A stretch of 5,850 nt of DNA from an uncultured Mycoplasmatota bacterium (GCA_900553835.1 USFF01000033.1:1-5850); one strand, 5' to 3'; positions 1 through 5,705 are shown, numbered from the stretch's first letter. Numbers and translations: made by a program. The notes: generated by a model not told the origin, from the letters alone.

Positions 1-6
1 TTTCAT
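1..6 (-). CDS. Start of a truncated gene (first two codons only)
   Basis: An ATG followed by AAA reads off the left edge on the minus strand. The call rests on what precedes it: AAGGAAGTGA at 11-20, one base off the ideal AAGGAGGTGA, sits 4 nt from the ATG. A perfect TATAAT box lies at 54-59. No product can be named from two codons. The gene has its own promoter, so it need not be co-transcribed with the rhomboid gene upstream, although no terminator separates them. Confidence 0.5.
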
Positions 7-10
7 GTTT

Positions 11-20
11 TCACTTCCTT
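11..20 (-). promoter_or_regulatory. Ribosome binding site of the left-edge gene
   Basis: AAGGAAGTGA on the minus strand matches the anti-Shine-Dalgarno complement AAGGAGGTGA at 9 of 10 bases and lies 4 nt before the ATG at 6. This is the main evidence that a gene starts here. Confidence 0.55.
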
Positions 21-30
21 GTCTTTACTT

Positions 31-46
31 GGTTACTTCTGTAACC
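31..46. promoter_or_regulatory. 16-bp perfect dyad GGTTAC-N4-GTAACC, candidate operator or 5' mRNA hairpin
   Basis: GGTTAC (31-36) and GTAACC (41-46) are perfect inverted repeats around TTCT. With the -10 box at 54-59 the expected transcription start is about 47, so the dyad occupies the first 16 transcribed bases. It could be an operator for a dimeric repressor or a 5'-terminal RNA hairpin. The sequence does not distinguish these, and the regulator is unknown. Confidence 0.4.
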
Positions 47-53
47 TAATAAA

Positions 54-83
54 ATTATACAACAAGTAAACATTAAAAATCAA
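54..83 (-). promoter_or_regulatory. SigA-type promoter for the left-edge gene
   Basis: On the minus strand TTGATT (78-83, 4 of 6 to TTGACA) is followed by an 18-nt spacer and a perfect TATAAT (54-59). It begins one base after the rhomboid stop codon. The predicted leader is about 40 nt and contains the dyad at 31-46 and the RBS at 11-20. Confidence 0.6.
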
Positions 84-84
84 G

Positions 85-1215
85 TTATTTTTGCATTAGC
101 ATTACAAATAATGCTAATGTTAAAATTATATATATAATAATTCCATTAATAGTGTCTTTTTTATTTTCTTTATTAGGTACTCCTACTAGATAAGAAATAA
201 TTAGTCCTCCAAGAAGTCCTCCTACGTGACCTGTTACATCTATATTTGGAATAACAAAGCCCAATATTAGGTTAATTAATATAACTGGAATAATACCACT
301 TCTTAAAAATCCATCTAAAGTATTTCTATATTTATAACCAAAGTATACCATCGCACCAAATAAACCAAATATACTAGTACTTGCTCCTACACTTACATTA
401 TTAGTTAAAACTACAGAGAATAAACTTCCCATAAAAGCACTTCCTAAATAAATAAGAAGATATCTTTTCTTACCATAAAATCTTTCTATCTGTGGACCCA
501 AAGCAAACAAGGCATACATATTAAAGAATATATGGACTACATTCGCATGAATAAATGCTGAAGTAAATAATCTATATACTTCTCCATTCTTAACATTTGC
601 GTAGTAGTTAGCAAATAAATTAATAACACCACTAAAGTCAAGAAGTGAAATTAAAAACATAACTATATTTATAAATATTAATATTGTTGTTATAATAGGT
701 TTATCTTTATTTAAAAATACTTTTGCTAGTTTTTTATCATCACTTTTAGTTTTATTATTTAACTCTTCAGTCATTTCAAATAAGTTAATTGCATCACTTT
801 TTTTAAAATTAACTTTACTTGAAAATTCTGGAAAATGAATTTTCATAAATTCATTTTTCTTTAAATCAGATATTTTATCTACTTTAATACTTTCAATATT
901 ATTATTTTCTTTTACATTTACTTCACTTCTAGTATTAACTAAAATATTAAGTAAATTCATTTTTAAACTATAAGTTTTTTTCTTTATAGTTTTTCTAATA
1001 ACATCAGCTTTTCTTTCATCAAGAAGAAGTTGTTCATCATTATGTATATAATTAATATTTATTCTTATTAAAGGAATTTCATTATCTAAATTTTCTAGCC
1101 ATACTTCATTTTGAATACCATTAACTATAACAGGTTTATAGTTTTCATTAGTAACAAAATAATGTATTAACTTCATAACAATTTCATCTTTTTTATCAAT
1201 AACTACATTTGCCAT
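85..1215 (-). CDS. gluP: GluP/YqgP-type rhomboid intramembrane serine protease
   Basis: The 376-aa protein is a rhomboid protease, which cleaves substrate helices within the cytoplasmic membrane. Residues 1 to about 170 form a soluble N-terminal domain. From memory it resembles the cytosolic domain of B. subtilis YqgP/GluP, including an 'EVWLE' segment and 'MNLLNILV'. The six-helix rhomboid core runs from about 173 to 350. It shows the helix-2 His/Asn signature (HIFFN, H228 and N232), the Ser motif GASTSIFG (S279) and the partner His in GHVGG (H330). A final hydrophobic helix lies at about 357-374. The TPR repeats that end the about 507-aa B. subtilis protein are absent. The usual GASG is GAST here. 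An ATG 42 nt upstream is in frame, but AAAGGAG at 1224-1230 sits 8 nt before the ATG at 1215 and the predicted transcript starts near 1234, so 1215 is chosen. Confidence 0.88.
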   Translation of the reverse strand: MANVVIDKKDEIVMKLIHYFVTNENYKPVIVNGIQNEVWLENLDNEIPLIRININYIHNDEQLLLDERKADVIRKTIKKKTYSLKMNLLNILVNTRSEVNVKENNNIESIKVDKISDLKKNEFMKIHFPEFSSKVNFKKSDAINLFEMTEELNNKTKSDDKKLAKVFLNKDKPIITTILIFINIVMFLISLLDFSGVINLFANYYANVKNGEVYRLFTSAFIHANVVHIFFNMYALFALGPQIERFYGKKRYLLIYLGSAFMGSLFSVVLTNNVSVGASTSIFGLFGAMVYFGYKYRNTLDGFLRSGIIPVILINLILGFVIPNIDVTGHVGGLLGGLIISYLVGVPNKENKKDTINGIIIYIILTLALFVMLMQK

Positions 1216-1223
1216 TTTTATTT

Positions 1224-1230
1224 CTCCTTT
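1224..1230 (-). promoter_or_regulatory. RBS that fixes the rhomboid start
   Basis: AAAGGAG on the minus strand lies 8 nt upstream of the ATG at 1215. The longer in-frame ATG at 1257 has no comparable site and lies upstream of the predicted transcription start. Confidence 0.75.
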
Positions 1231-1240
1231 TGATAATATT

Positions 1241-1269
1241 ATTCTACTATTTTTCATAAAATTAGTAAA
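1241..1269 (-). promoter_or_regulatory. SigA-type promoter for the rhomboid gene
   Basis: On the minus strand TTTACT (1264-1269, 4 of 6) is followed by a 17-nt spacer and TAGAAT (1241-1246, 5 of 6). The predicted start near 1234 gives a leader of about 19 nt containing the RBS. The -35 box abuts the Shine-Dalgarno of the divergent tspO gene, so the two genes share a very tight control region. No equally good promoter for tspO is visible; TTGATA at 1230-1235 with TAAAAT at 1257-1262 has a 21-nt spacer. Confidence 0.55.
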
Positions 1270-1275
1270 GGTGAT
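1269..1275 (+). promoter_or_regulatory. RBS that fixes the tspO start
   Basis: AGGTGAT is a full match to the anti-Shine-Dalgarno complement and sits 4 nt before the GTG at 1280. It overlaps the alternative in-frame GTG at 1271, which therefore cannot use it, so the shorter start is preferred. Confidence 0.7.
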
Positions 1276-1279
1276 TTTT

Positions 1280-1735
1280 GTGAAAAAAGTTTTAAGATTT
1301 TTAATTATTTTTTTACCATGGCTTATAAGTGGACTAATATTTAAATATAATCCTGAATATTATAATATGTTAAATATTCCTAAATTTGCCCTTAGTCCTA
1401 AATTAATAAGCATATCATGGATAATAATTTATATTTTAGTAAGTATAAGTATTTATAAAGTAAGTTTAAAGGAAAACATATTTAAAAATAGTGATTATTT
1501 CTATGTACTTATTACAAACTACTTAGCTAATCAATTATTCTTATATGGTTTCTTTAATCTAAAAAGTCCATTCTTTGGTTTTATTTTAACTACTATAGTA
1601 CTAGTAAGTTCTATATATTTATTTATTGAAACAAACAAAATGGATAAAAAGAGTTCTTACTTTATAATTCCTTATATAGTTTATAGTATATATGCTTTTG
1701 TATTAAGTTTATCTGTATACATTATGAATTTTTAA
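1280..1735 (+). CDS. tspO: TspO/MBR family membrane protein
   Basis: The 151-aa protein belongs to the TspO/MBR (tryptophan-rich sensory protein, translocator protein) family, whose members bind porphyrins and related ligands in five-helix membrane bundles. Length fits the family (about 150-160 aa). Visible signatures are an N-terminal helix with 'PWLISG'; 'LNIPKFALSP' followed by 'SW...IY' (about 32-52), matching the family's 'P.f.PP...W..LY' region; 'N..ANQLFLYGFF' (about 80-92); and 'IPYIVYSIYAF' near 130-140, matching 'PYl.W..yA'. It has only two Trp (W14, W47) where typical bacterial members have many. It starts at GTG 1280. It diverges from the rhomboid gene and runs tail-to-tail into rluD with a 14-nt overlap. 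The physiological ligand and role cannot be inferred here. Confidence 0.8.
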   Translation: MKKVLRFLIIFLPWLISGLIFKYNPEYYNMLNIPKFALSPKLISISWIIIYILVSISIYKVSLKENIFKNSDYFYVLITNYLANQLFLYGFFNLKSPFFGFILTTIVLVSSIYLFIETNKMDKKSSYFIIPYIVYSIYAFVLSLSVYIMNF

Positions 1736-2615
1736 AAGTTTCAAGTAGTTTAGTAAACTCTTCTTCAGGTGGGACATTAAATTCTAAAAATTCTTTTGTA
1801 ACTGGATGAGTAAATCCTAAATAATATGCATGTAATAACTGACCATAGTCATTTATTACATGTTTTTTATTATAAACAGGATCATTAATAACAGGATGAT
1901 TTATATAAGCAAAATGCACGCGTATTTGATGTGTTCTACCAGTTTCTAATATACATCTAACTAATGTACTATTTTTATATCTTTCTATGACTTCAAAATT
2001 AGTTACAGCTTCTTTACTATTTTTAGGAGTAACACACATCTTTTTTCTATCTCTTTCATCTCTTCCAACAGGTGCATCTATCTTACCTTTTTCTTCTTTT
2101 ATAATTCCTTCTACTAAAGCAATATATTTTCTCTTAACATTATCTTTAAAATTCATAGTTAATAATTCATGAACCTTATTTGTTTTTGAAATAAGTAAAA
2201 GTCCAGAAGTATCTTTATCTATTCTATGTACTATTCCAGGTCTAAAATCGCCATTTAAATTACTTAACTTACCAGTATAATTAACTAGTCCATTCACTAA
2301 AGTACCACTTTTATTTCCACTTCCAGGGTGAACGACTAGTCCACTTGGTTTATTAACTACCATTAAGTATTCATCTTCATAAACTATATTTATAGGAATA
2401 TCCTCTTTAATAACAGTTGTTATTTCTTTAAACTCTTTAACACTAATACTGTCCCCTTCTCTTAGTAAATAACCACTTTTCTTTATTTCATCATTTACTA
2501 AAATATCTCCTTCTTTTATATGCTTTTCTATATTACTTCTACTTTTATTTAAAACGCTTACTAAATAAGTATCAAGTCTTTTATTTACATCATTATTTTC
2601 TATTTTTATAATCAT
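1722..2615 (-). CDS. rluD: RluD-type 23S rRNA pseudouridine synthase (RluA family)
   Basis: The 297-aa enzyme isomerises specific uridines to pseudouridine in large-subunit rRNA. An N-terminal S4 RNA-binding domain (about 4-65, with 'RLDTYLV' and 'KSRSNIEKHIKEGDILVN') precedes the RluA-type catalytic domain. The catalytic motif is GIVHRIDKDTSG with the catalytic Asp at about 133. Other family landmarks are 'VVNKPSGLVVHPG', 'ETGRTHQIRVHF' and 'LLHAYYLGFTHP'. Length is normal for B. subtilis YlyB-like proteins, the usual partner of lspA. The start at 2615 is chosen over an in-frame ATG at 2636 because GGAGG (2622-2626) lies 6 nt away. The first 23 nt overlap the end of lspA, which implies translational coupling. 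RluD is the likeliest member; exact uridine targets are inferred by homology only. Confidence 0.9.
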   Translation of the reverse strand: MIIKIENNDVNKRLDTYLVSVLNKSRSNIEKHIKEGDILVNDEIKKSGYLLREGDSISVKEFKEITTVIKEDIPINIVYEDEYLMVVNKPSGLVVHPGSGNKSGTLVNGLVNYTGKLSNLNGDFRPGIVHRIDKDTSGLLLISKTNKVHELLTMNFKDNVKRKYIALVEGIIKEEKGKIDAPVGRDERDRKKMCVTPKNSKEAVTNFEVIERYKNSTLVRCILETGRTHQIRVHFAYINHPVINDPVYNKKHVINDYGQLLHAYYLGFTHPVTKEFLEFNVPPEEEFTKLLETFKNS

Positions 2616-3069
2616 TTCTAGCCTCCAATAAAGCACCTATAATAAACATAAAACATCCTACTACTATAAAAGCATCTCCTATATTAAAAATAGCAAAACC
2701 TTTGTTAAATATAGTAAAATCCATAAAATCTCTAACATAACCTAATACTATTCTATCATATAAATTACCTATTAAACCACCTAAAATAAATGAAAAAGAT
2801 AAATTAATTATTTTTATATTAGATTTATTTTTAATTAGTTCCATTAATAAATAAACAAATATAAAAACAGATATAATAGTTATAAGTAAAGTCTTTCCAC
2901 TAAAGAAACCAAAAGCAGCACCTGTATTTTTAACATATGTTAAACTAAAGAAATTCTTAATAACTGTAACACTTCCATTTAAATTAATATTATTAGAAAT
3001 AATTATTTTAGTTATTTGATCTATTAAAAAAATAATAAATATTAAAAACAAATATTTTTTCTTTTTCAT
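2593..3069 (-). CDS. lspA: Lipoprotein signal peptidase (signal peptidase II)
   Basis: The 158-aa membrane aspartyl protease removes signal peptides from prolipoproteins after diacylglyceryl modification. Four hydrophobic helices are visible. Family boxes appear in order: 'LIDQITK' (D17), 'VKNTGAAFGFF' (about 46-56), 'GGLIGNLYDRI...YVRDFMDF' with catalytic D105, and 'AIFNIGDAFI' with catalytic D132. Both catalytic Asp residues are present, so it should be active. The ATG at 3069 is preferred over an in-frame TTG at 3078: AGGAG at 3079-3083 is 9 nt from the ATG but directly abuts the TTG. It has its own promoter and leads a two-gene unit with rluD, the common Bacillota order. Confidence 0.95.
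   Translation of the reverse strand: MKKKKYLFLIFIIFLIDQITKIIISNNINLNGSVTVIKNFFSLTYVKNTGAAFGFFSGKTLLITIISVFIFVYLLMELIKNKSNIKIINLSFSFILGGLIGNLYDRIVLGYVRDFMDFTIFNKGFAIFNIGDAFIVVGCFMFIIGALLEARNDYKNRK
2622..2626 (-). promoter_or_regulatory. RBS of rluD inside the lspA 3' end
   Basis: GGAGG lies 6 nt before the ATG at 2615 and sits within the last codons of lspA. It decides the rluD start against the in-frame ATG at 2636. Confidence 0.75.
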
Positions 3070-3078
3070 AAAAGTCAA

Positions 3079-3083
3079 CTCCT
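3079..3083 (-). promoter_or_regulatory. RBS of lspA
   Basis: AGGAG on the minus strand is 9 nt from the ATG at 3069. It leaves no spacing for the in-frame TTG at 3078, so it selects the ATG start. Confidence 0.65.
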
Positions 3084-3090
3084 AGATAAT

Positions 3091-3119
3091 ATAATATCAA
3101 AAAAAGGTTATTTTTTCAA
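3091..3119 (-). promoter_or_regulatory. SigA-type promoter for lspA-rluD
   Basis: On the minus strand TTGAAA (3114-3119, 5 of 6 to TTGACA) is followed by exactly 17 nt and TATTAT (3091-3096, 5 of 6), with a TGn extension just before the -10. The predicted start near 3084 gives a leader of about 15 nt. It lies downstream of the ylmC terminator, so lspA-rluD is expected to be expressed in vegetative cells independently of the sporulation operon. Confidence 0.75.
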
Positions 3120-3134
3120 GGTAAAAGTCCATAT

Positions 3135-3160
3135 AAAAAACAAGAGAAATTTCTTGTTTT
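3135..3160 (-). terminator. Intrinsic terminator after ylmC
   Basis: AAAACAAGA (3137-3145) and TCTTGTTTT (3152-3160) form a perfect 9-bp inverted repeat around a 6-nt loop. In the minus-strand RNA it ends in six U residues (3140-3135). The upstream arm overlaps the ylmC stop codon. The stem is GC-poor, so efficiency may be modest. The repeat is symmetric enough to act on either strand, but no plus-strand gene precedes it. Confidence 0.65.
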
Positions 3161-3386
3161 ATAATTCAACTAAAATGACATCACTACCTATCTTTTTAAT
3201 TTGTTCAAAGGTTATTTTGGCTCCTTCATCAGTACTAAATAAACTCTTAATATATTTAGTTCTATCTATAATTAAATTAATTAAATTACCAGTATTTTCA
3301 TCTATCTCAATATCAATAATTCTTCCCACTATTTTCCCATCATTAATATTAACTATATCTTTTCTTTGTAGTTCACTTACTTTCAT
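3159..3386 (-). CDS. ylmC: YlmC/YmxH family small PRC-barrel protein
   Basis: The 75-aa protein matches the YlmC/YmxH family, small PRC-barrel-like proteins found next to sigG in spore formers. The 'MKVSELQRKDIVNINDGKIVGRI.D' start, 'DENTGNLINLII' middle and 'IKKIGSDVILVEL' end are characteristic. It has no membrane segment or catalytic motif. It follows sigG by 24 nt on the same strand and ends in a terminator, so it is the last gene of the spoIIGA-sigE-sigG-ylmC group. The ATG at 3386 is preferred over an in-frame GTG at 3398, because GGTGA at 3392-3396 is 5 nt from the ATG and nothing comparable precedes the GTG. The biochemical function of the family is not established. Confidence 0.85.
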   Translation of the reverse strand: MKVSELQRKDIVNINDGKIVGRIIDIEIDENTGNLINLIIDRTKYIKSLFSTDEGAKITFEQIKKIGSDVILVEL

Positions 3387-3410
3387 AAACTTCACCACTT
3401 AATTATATGC

Positions 3411-4181
3411 TTATTTAATTAATCTTTTAACATTTTTAATAGCATTTTTTTCAAGTCTACTAACCTGTGCTTGACTTACACCTAAATCCTTTGCTATTTC
3501 CATCTGTGTCTTTCCAACAATAAATCTATTAATTAAAATATTCTTTTCTCTTTGTTTAATCTTATTAAGTGCTTTTCTCATACTTATTAAACTATCTAAG
3601 TCTTTGTTTTCTTTCTTGTCCTCAATTTGATCAAGTAAATAAATAGTATCTCCACCGTCATTATAAATAGGCTCATATAAACTTTCTGGCTGTTTTAAAC
3701 TCATAAGTGCTTCTACTACTTCATAGTTACTAACGCCTAATCCTTCAGCTATTTCATCAGTAGTAGCCTCTCTATTATTTTCTTTCATAAATTCTTCTTT
3801 AAATGTTAAAATCTTGTAAGATAAATCTTTAATACTTCTACTTATTCTTAAACTATTATTATCTCTTATATACCTTTTAATTTCCCCATCTATCATTAAA
3901 ACAGCATATGTACTAAATCTTACTTCATGAGATAAATCAAAATTATCTACTGCCTTTATTAAACCTACTACACCTATTTGAAAGAGATCATCTAAATTAT
4001 CCCTAGAATTATATTTCTTTAAAATAGATAAAACTAGTTTTAGATTTCCATTTACTAATTCTTCCTTTGCTTCTTTGTCTCCACTTTGATATCTCTTAAA
4101 CAAATTAATCATTTCTTCATGACTTAATACTTTAATATTACTTGTATTAAGTCCAGTTATTTCTACTGTTTTCTTATACAT
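3411..4181 (-). CDS. sigG: RNA polymerase sporulation sigma factor SigG (late forespore)
   Basis: The 256-aa sigma-70 family protein directs RNA polymerase to late forespore genes after engulfment. It is collinear with B. subtilis SigG (about 260 aa). The SigG-specific N-terminus 'VEITGLNTSNIKVLSHEEM' (6-24) is present. Region 2 follows, with 'DDLFQIGVVGLIKAVDNFDLS' (64-84) and 'RFSTYAVLMIDGEIKRYIRDN'. Region 3 spans about 110-160, and 'SLYEPIYNDGGD' (167-178) is typical of SigF/SigG. The region 4.2 helix-turn-helix is 'KTQMEIAKDLGVSQAQVSRLEK' (224-245). Asn44 matches the SigG Asn that, from memory, marks CsfB/Gin recognition in B. subtilis. It starts with ATG, with AAAGGA (4188-4193) 6 nt upstream. 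That RBS lies in a strong hairpin with sigE-proximal sequence and behind a forespore-type promoter. Confidence 0.96.
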   Translation of the reverse strand: MYKKTVEITGLNTSNIKVLSHEEMINLFKRYQSGDKEAKEELVNGNLKLVLSILKKYNSRDNLDDLFQIGVVGLIKAVDNFDLSHEVRFSTYAVLMIDGEIKRYIRDNNSLRISRSIKDLSYKILTFKEEFMKENNREATTDEIAEGLGVSNYEVVEALMSLKQPESLYEPIYNDGGDTIYLLDQIEDKKENKDLDSLISMRKALNKIKQREKNILINRFIVGKTQMEIAKDLGVSQAQVSRLEKNAIKNVKRLIK

Positions 4182-4223
4182 AAATATTCCTTTCTAATCT
4201 ATTTTGATTAAAAAGGAATATTT
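4182..4223 (-). promoter_or_regulatory. RBS-sequestering hairpin in front of sigG
   Basis: In minus-strand RNA the arms 4223-4206 and 4199-4182 pair without interruption: 12 Watson-Crick pairs (AAATATTCCTTT with AAAGGAATATTT), one U-G pair, then TAATC with GATTA. That is an 18-bp stem around a 6-nt AAAATA loop. The 3' arm contains the sigG Shine-Dalgarno AAAGGA and ends one base before the ATG. RNA reading through from sigE should therefore fold and hide the RBS. A similar read-through block is known for B. subtilis sigG. It lacks a U-run after the stem, so it is not a typical terminator. Confidence 0.8.
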
Positions 4224-4229
4224 TTATAC
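4200..4229 (-). promoter_or_regulatory. Forespore (SigF/SigG) promoter of sigG
   Basis: On the minus strand GTATA (4225-4229) is followed by 18 nt and CAAAATA (4200-4206). The SigG consensus is roughly GNATR, 18 nt, CATNNTA, matched at all but one specified base. Read as SigF (GYATA, about 15 nt, GGNNANANTR) the final A-A-T-R matches but the GG is AA. The -10 coincides with the hairpin loop, so the transcript should start near 4193, just upstream of or within AAAGGA. It would lack the inhibitory 5' arm. Whether SigF, SigG or both use it cannot be settled from sequence. Confidence 0.65.
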
Positions 4230-4230
4230 A

Positions 4231-4917
4231 CTAAACTTTCATAAGACTTTTTAGTCTCTTAATAGCTTTTTTTTCTATTCTTGAAATATAACTTTGACTA
4301 ATACCAAGCATATCAGCAACTTCTTTTTGAGTATACTCATCTTTTCCATTAAGTCCATATCTTAAAGATAATATTTCTTTATCTCTATCTGGTAAATTAT
4401 CTATTTCTTTCTTTAAACATTCTTTATCTACCATATCTTCATATTCTTTTTCAACTATATTCTCATCTGTTCCTAAAACATCTTCTAAATGTAGTTCATT
4501 ACCATCACTATCTAAGTTAATGGAATCTTCAAAAGAAAGTTCTACTTTTCTTCTTTTATTCTTTCTTAAAAACATTAATATCTCATTGTCAATACAACGA
4601 CTTGCATATGTAGCAAGTTTTATATTCTTATGAGGTTTATATGTTTTAACTCCTTTAATTAACCCAATTGTGCCAATACTAACTAAATCTTCTAAATCAT
4701 ACATAGTATTATCATATTTCTTAGATAAAAATACTACTAATCTTAAATTATGCTCGATTAATTTATTTCTAGCAATTAAGTCTCCATTATTAGATTTTTC
4801 TACTAACTCTTCTTCCTCTTCTTTTTTTAGTGGTGGTGGTAAAATATCAGTACTTCCTAAATAAAATAACTTCTTATCATCTTTAATTAAATTTTTAATA
4901 ATTTTTATAATATTCAT
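4231..4917 (-). CDS. sigE: Pro-SigE, early mother-cell sporulation sigma factor
   Basis: The 228-aa sigma-70 family protein drives early mother-cell gene expression after proteolytic activation. It is collinear with B. subtilis SigE. A pro-sequence leads into 'FYLGSTDILPPPL' (18-30), aligning with the B. subtilis 'YYIGGSEALPPPL' cleavage region, so the cut is predicted between F18 and Y19. Region 2 contains 'LEDLVSIGTIGLIKGVKTY' and 'KLATYASRCIDNEILMFLRKN' (100-120). 'DSDGNELHLEDVLGTD' (136-151) is typical of SigE. Region 4.2 is 'YTQKEVADMLGISQSYISRIEKKAIKRL' (195-222). The propeptide is about 18 residues against 27 in B. subtilis. The start is supported by GGAGG (4922-4926), and the ATG overlaps the spoIIGA TGA by 4 nt. 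The stop is TAG, 49 nt before sigG. Confidence 0.96.
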   Translation of the reverse strand: MNIIKIIKNLIKDDKKLFYLGSTDILPPPLKKEEEEELVEKSNNGDLIARNKLIEHNLRLVVFLSKKYDNTMYDLEDLVSIGTIGLIKGVKTYKPHKNIKLATYASRCIDNEILMFLRKNKRRKVELSFEDSINLDSDGNELHLEDVLGTDENIVEKEYEDMVDKECLKKEIDNLPDRDKEILSLRYGLNGKDEYTQKEVADMLGISQSYISRIEKKAIKRLKSLMKV

Positions 4918-5705
4918 TTTTCCTCCATTAAATAATAATTTAAAATACAGTTTATTCCATTATATTTTAATTTTTCCTTAGTAATACCTACTAGTATATC
5001 TTTTCTAATGCCTAGTTCTTTAATATAAATTTTATCTACTTTATAACATTTAATTAAATTACTCGAACTAACTGTTTCATAAGGAACTAAATAGTACATA
5101 TTATTTTTAACTATATTAATAAATTCTCTAGAATTAGTTATAATAACTTTTCTTTTAGTAATTGGATCTACTAAAGTATTCCCAGTATCCATAAAACCTT
5201 TTAAATATAAAGGTTTATCGTTTACGTATACTTCTACATTATAGTGTAAACTATTAATTTCTTTTATTAATTTCATTTGTCTTTTATACATTAACAATAT
5301 AATTGGACTAAATATAATAATAAATATATAATTAATACTTAAACCCTTATGATAAAAAACCATGCCTATATTTTTGTAACTAAATTCTATATTTAAATAA
5401 TACATAAAACCACCTAATATTATGCTAACTATATAAAAATAGAATAAATTAATTAAAAAATATTTTAAATCTTTATATCCAAAAGTAATAAGAATAATTA
5501 AAATAGATAATAAAACTTTAAGAAAAAATAAAGTACATGTAGTAAAGGGAATAAAAAGGACTACTATGGTAAGACTACCTACTAAAGCACCTAGCACTAT
5601 TTTTTTTAATGAAGTGCCTCTTTTTAAAATAATATTAGTTACTAGAAGTAATATGAAATCAAACATAAAATTCAAGAATATAATTAAATCTACATATATT
5701 TTCAT
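4914..5705 (-). CDS. spoIIGA: SpoIIGA, pro-SigE processing aspartic protease
   Basis: The 263-aa septal membrane protease cuts the pro-sequence from SigE once the forespore signal (SpoIIR in B. subtilis) arrives. The N-terminal half has five hydrophobic segments (about 5-27, 34-53, 58-76, 82-104 and 122-140). The C-terminal cytosolic domain (about 155-263) carries the aspartic protease signature 'KGFMDTGNTLVDP' with catalytic Asp173, then 'VPYETVSSSN' and a closing 'INCILN' segment, all in family order. It is shorter than B. subtilis SpoIIGA (about 309 aa), mostly in the protease half, but the key residue is intact. The ATG at 5705 is preceded by GGTGA (5710-5714), 4 nt away. It overlaps sigE by 4 nt, giving coupled synthesis of protease and substrate. 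Confidence 0.93.
   Translation of the reverse strand: MKIYVDLIIFLNFMFDFILLLVTNIILKRGTSLKKIVLGALVGSLTIVVLFIPFTTCTLFFLKVLLSILIILITFGYKDLKYFLINLFYFYIVSIILGGFMYYLNIEFSYKNIGMVFYHKGLSINYIFIIIFSPIILLMYKRQMKLIKEINSLHYNVEVYVNDKPLYLKGFMDTGNTLVDPITKRKVIITNSREFINIVKNNMYYLVPYETVSSSNLIKCYKVDKIYIKELGIRKDILVGITKEKLKYNGINCILNYYLMEEK

Noticed and set aside
1230..1262. TTGATA with TAAAAT as a tspO promoter
   Set aside because: The 21-nt spacer is too long for SigA without an activator, and no other element supports it.
1280..1735. Possible mycoplasma-type code (TGA as Trp) suggested by the AT-richness
   Set aside because: Both Trp codons in tspO are TGG, and spoIIGA ends at TGA in the classic ATGA overlap with sigE. 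No gene needs TGA read-through.
1987..2172. Plus-strand open frame opposite rluD
   Set aside because: It is antisense to a clear RluD catalytic domain and has no RBS or recognisable motif. The same applies to plus-strand frames at 3154-3402, 4670-4864 and 5566-5799.
3399..3422. TTAATTA/TAATTAA inverted repeat between sigG and ylmC
   Set aside because: It is only 7 A-T pairs with a 10-nt loop, which is expected by chance at this base composition.
4182..4223. The sigE-sigG inverted repeat as an intrinsic terminator
   Set aside because: The 3' arm is followed directly by the sigG start codon and has no U-run. The overlap with the RBS and the promoter in the loop fit translational control better.
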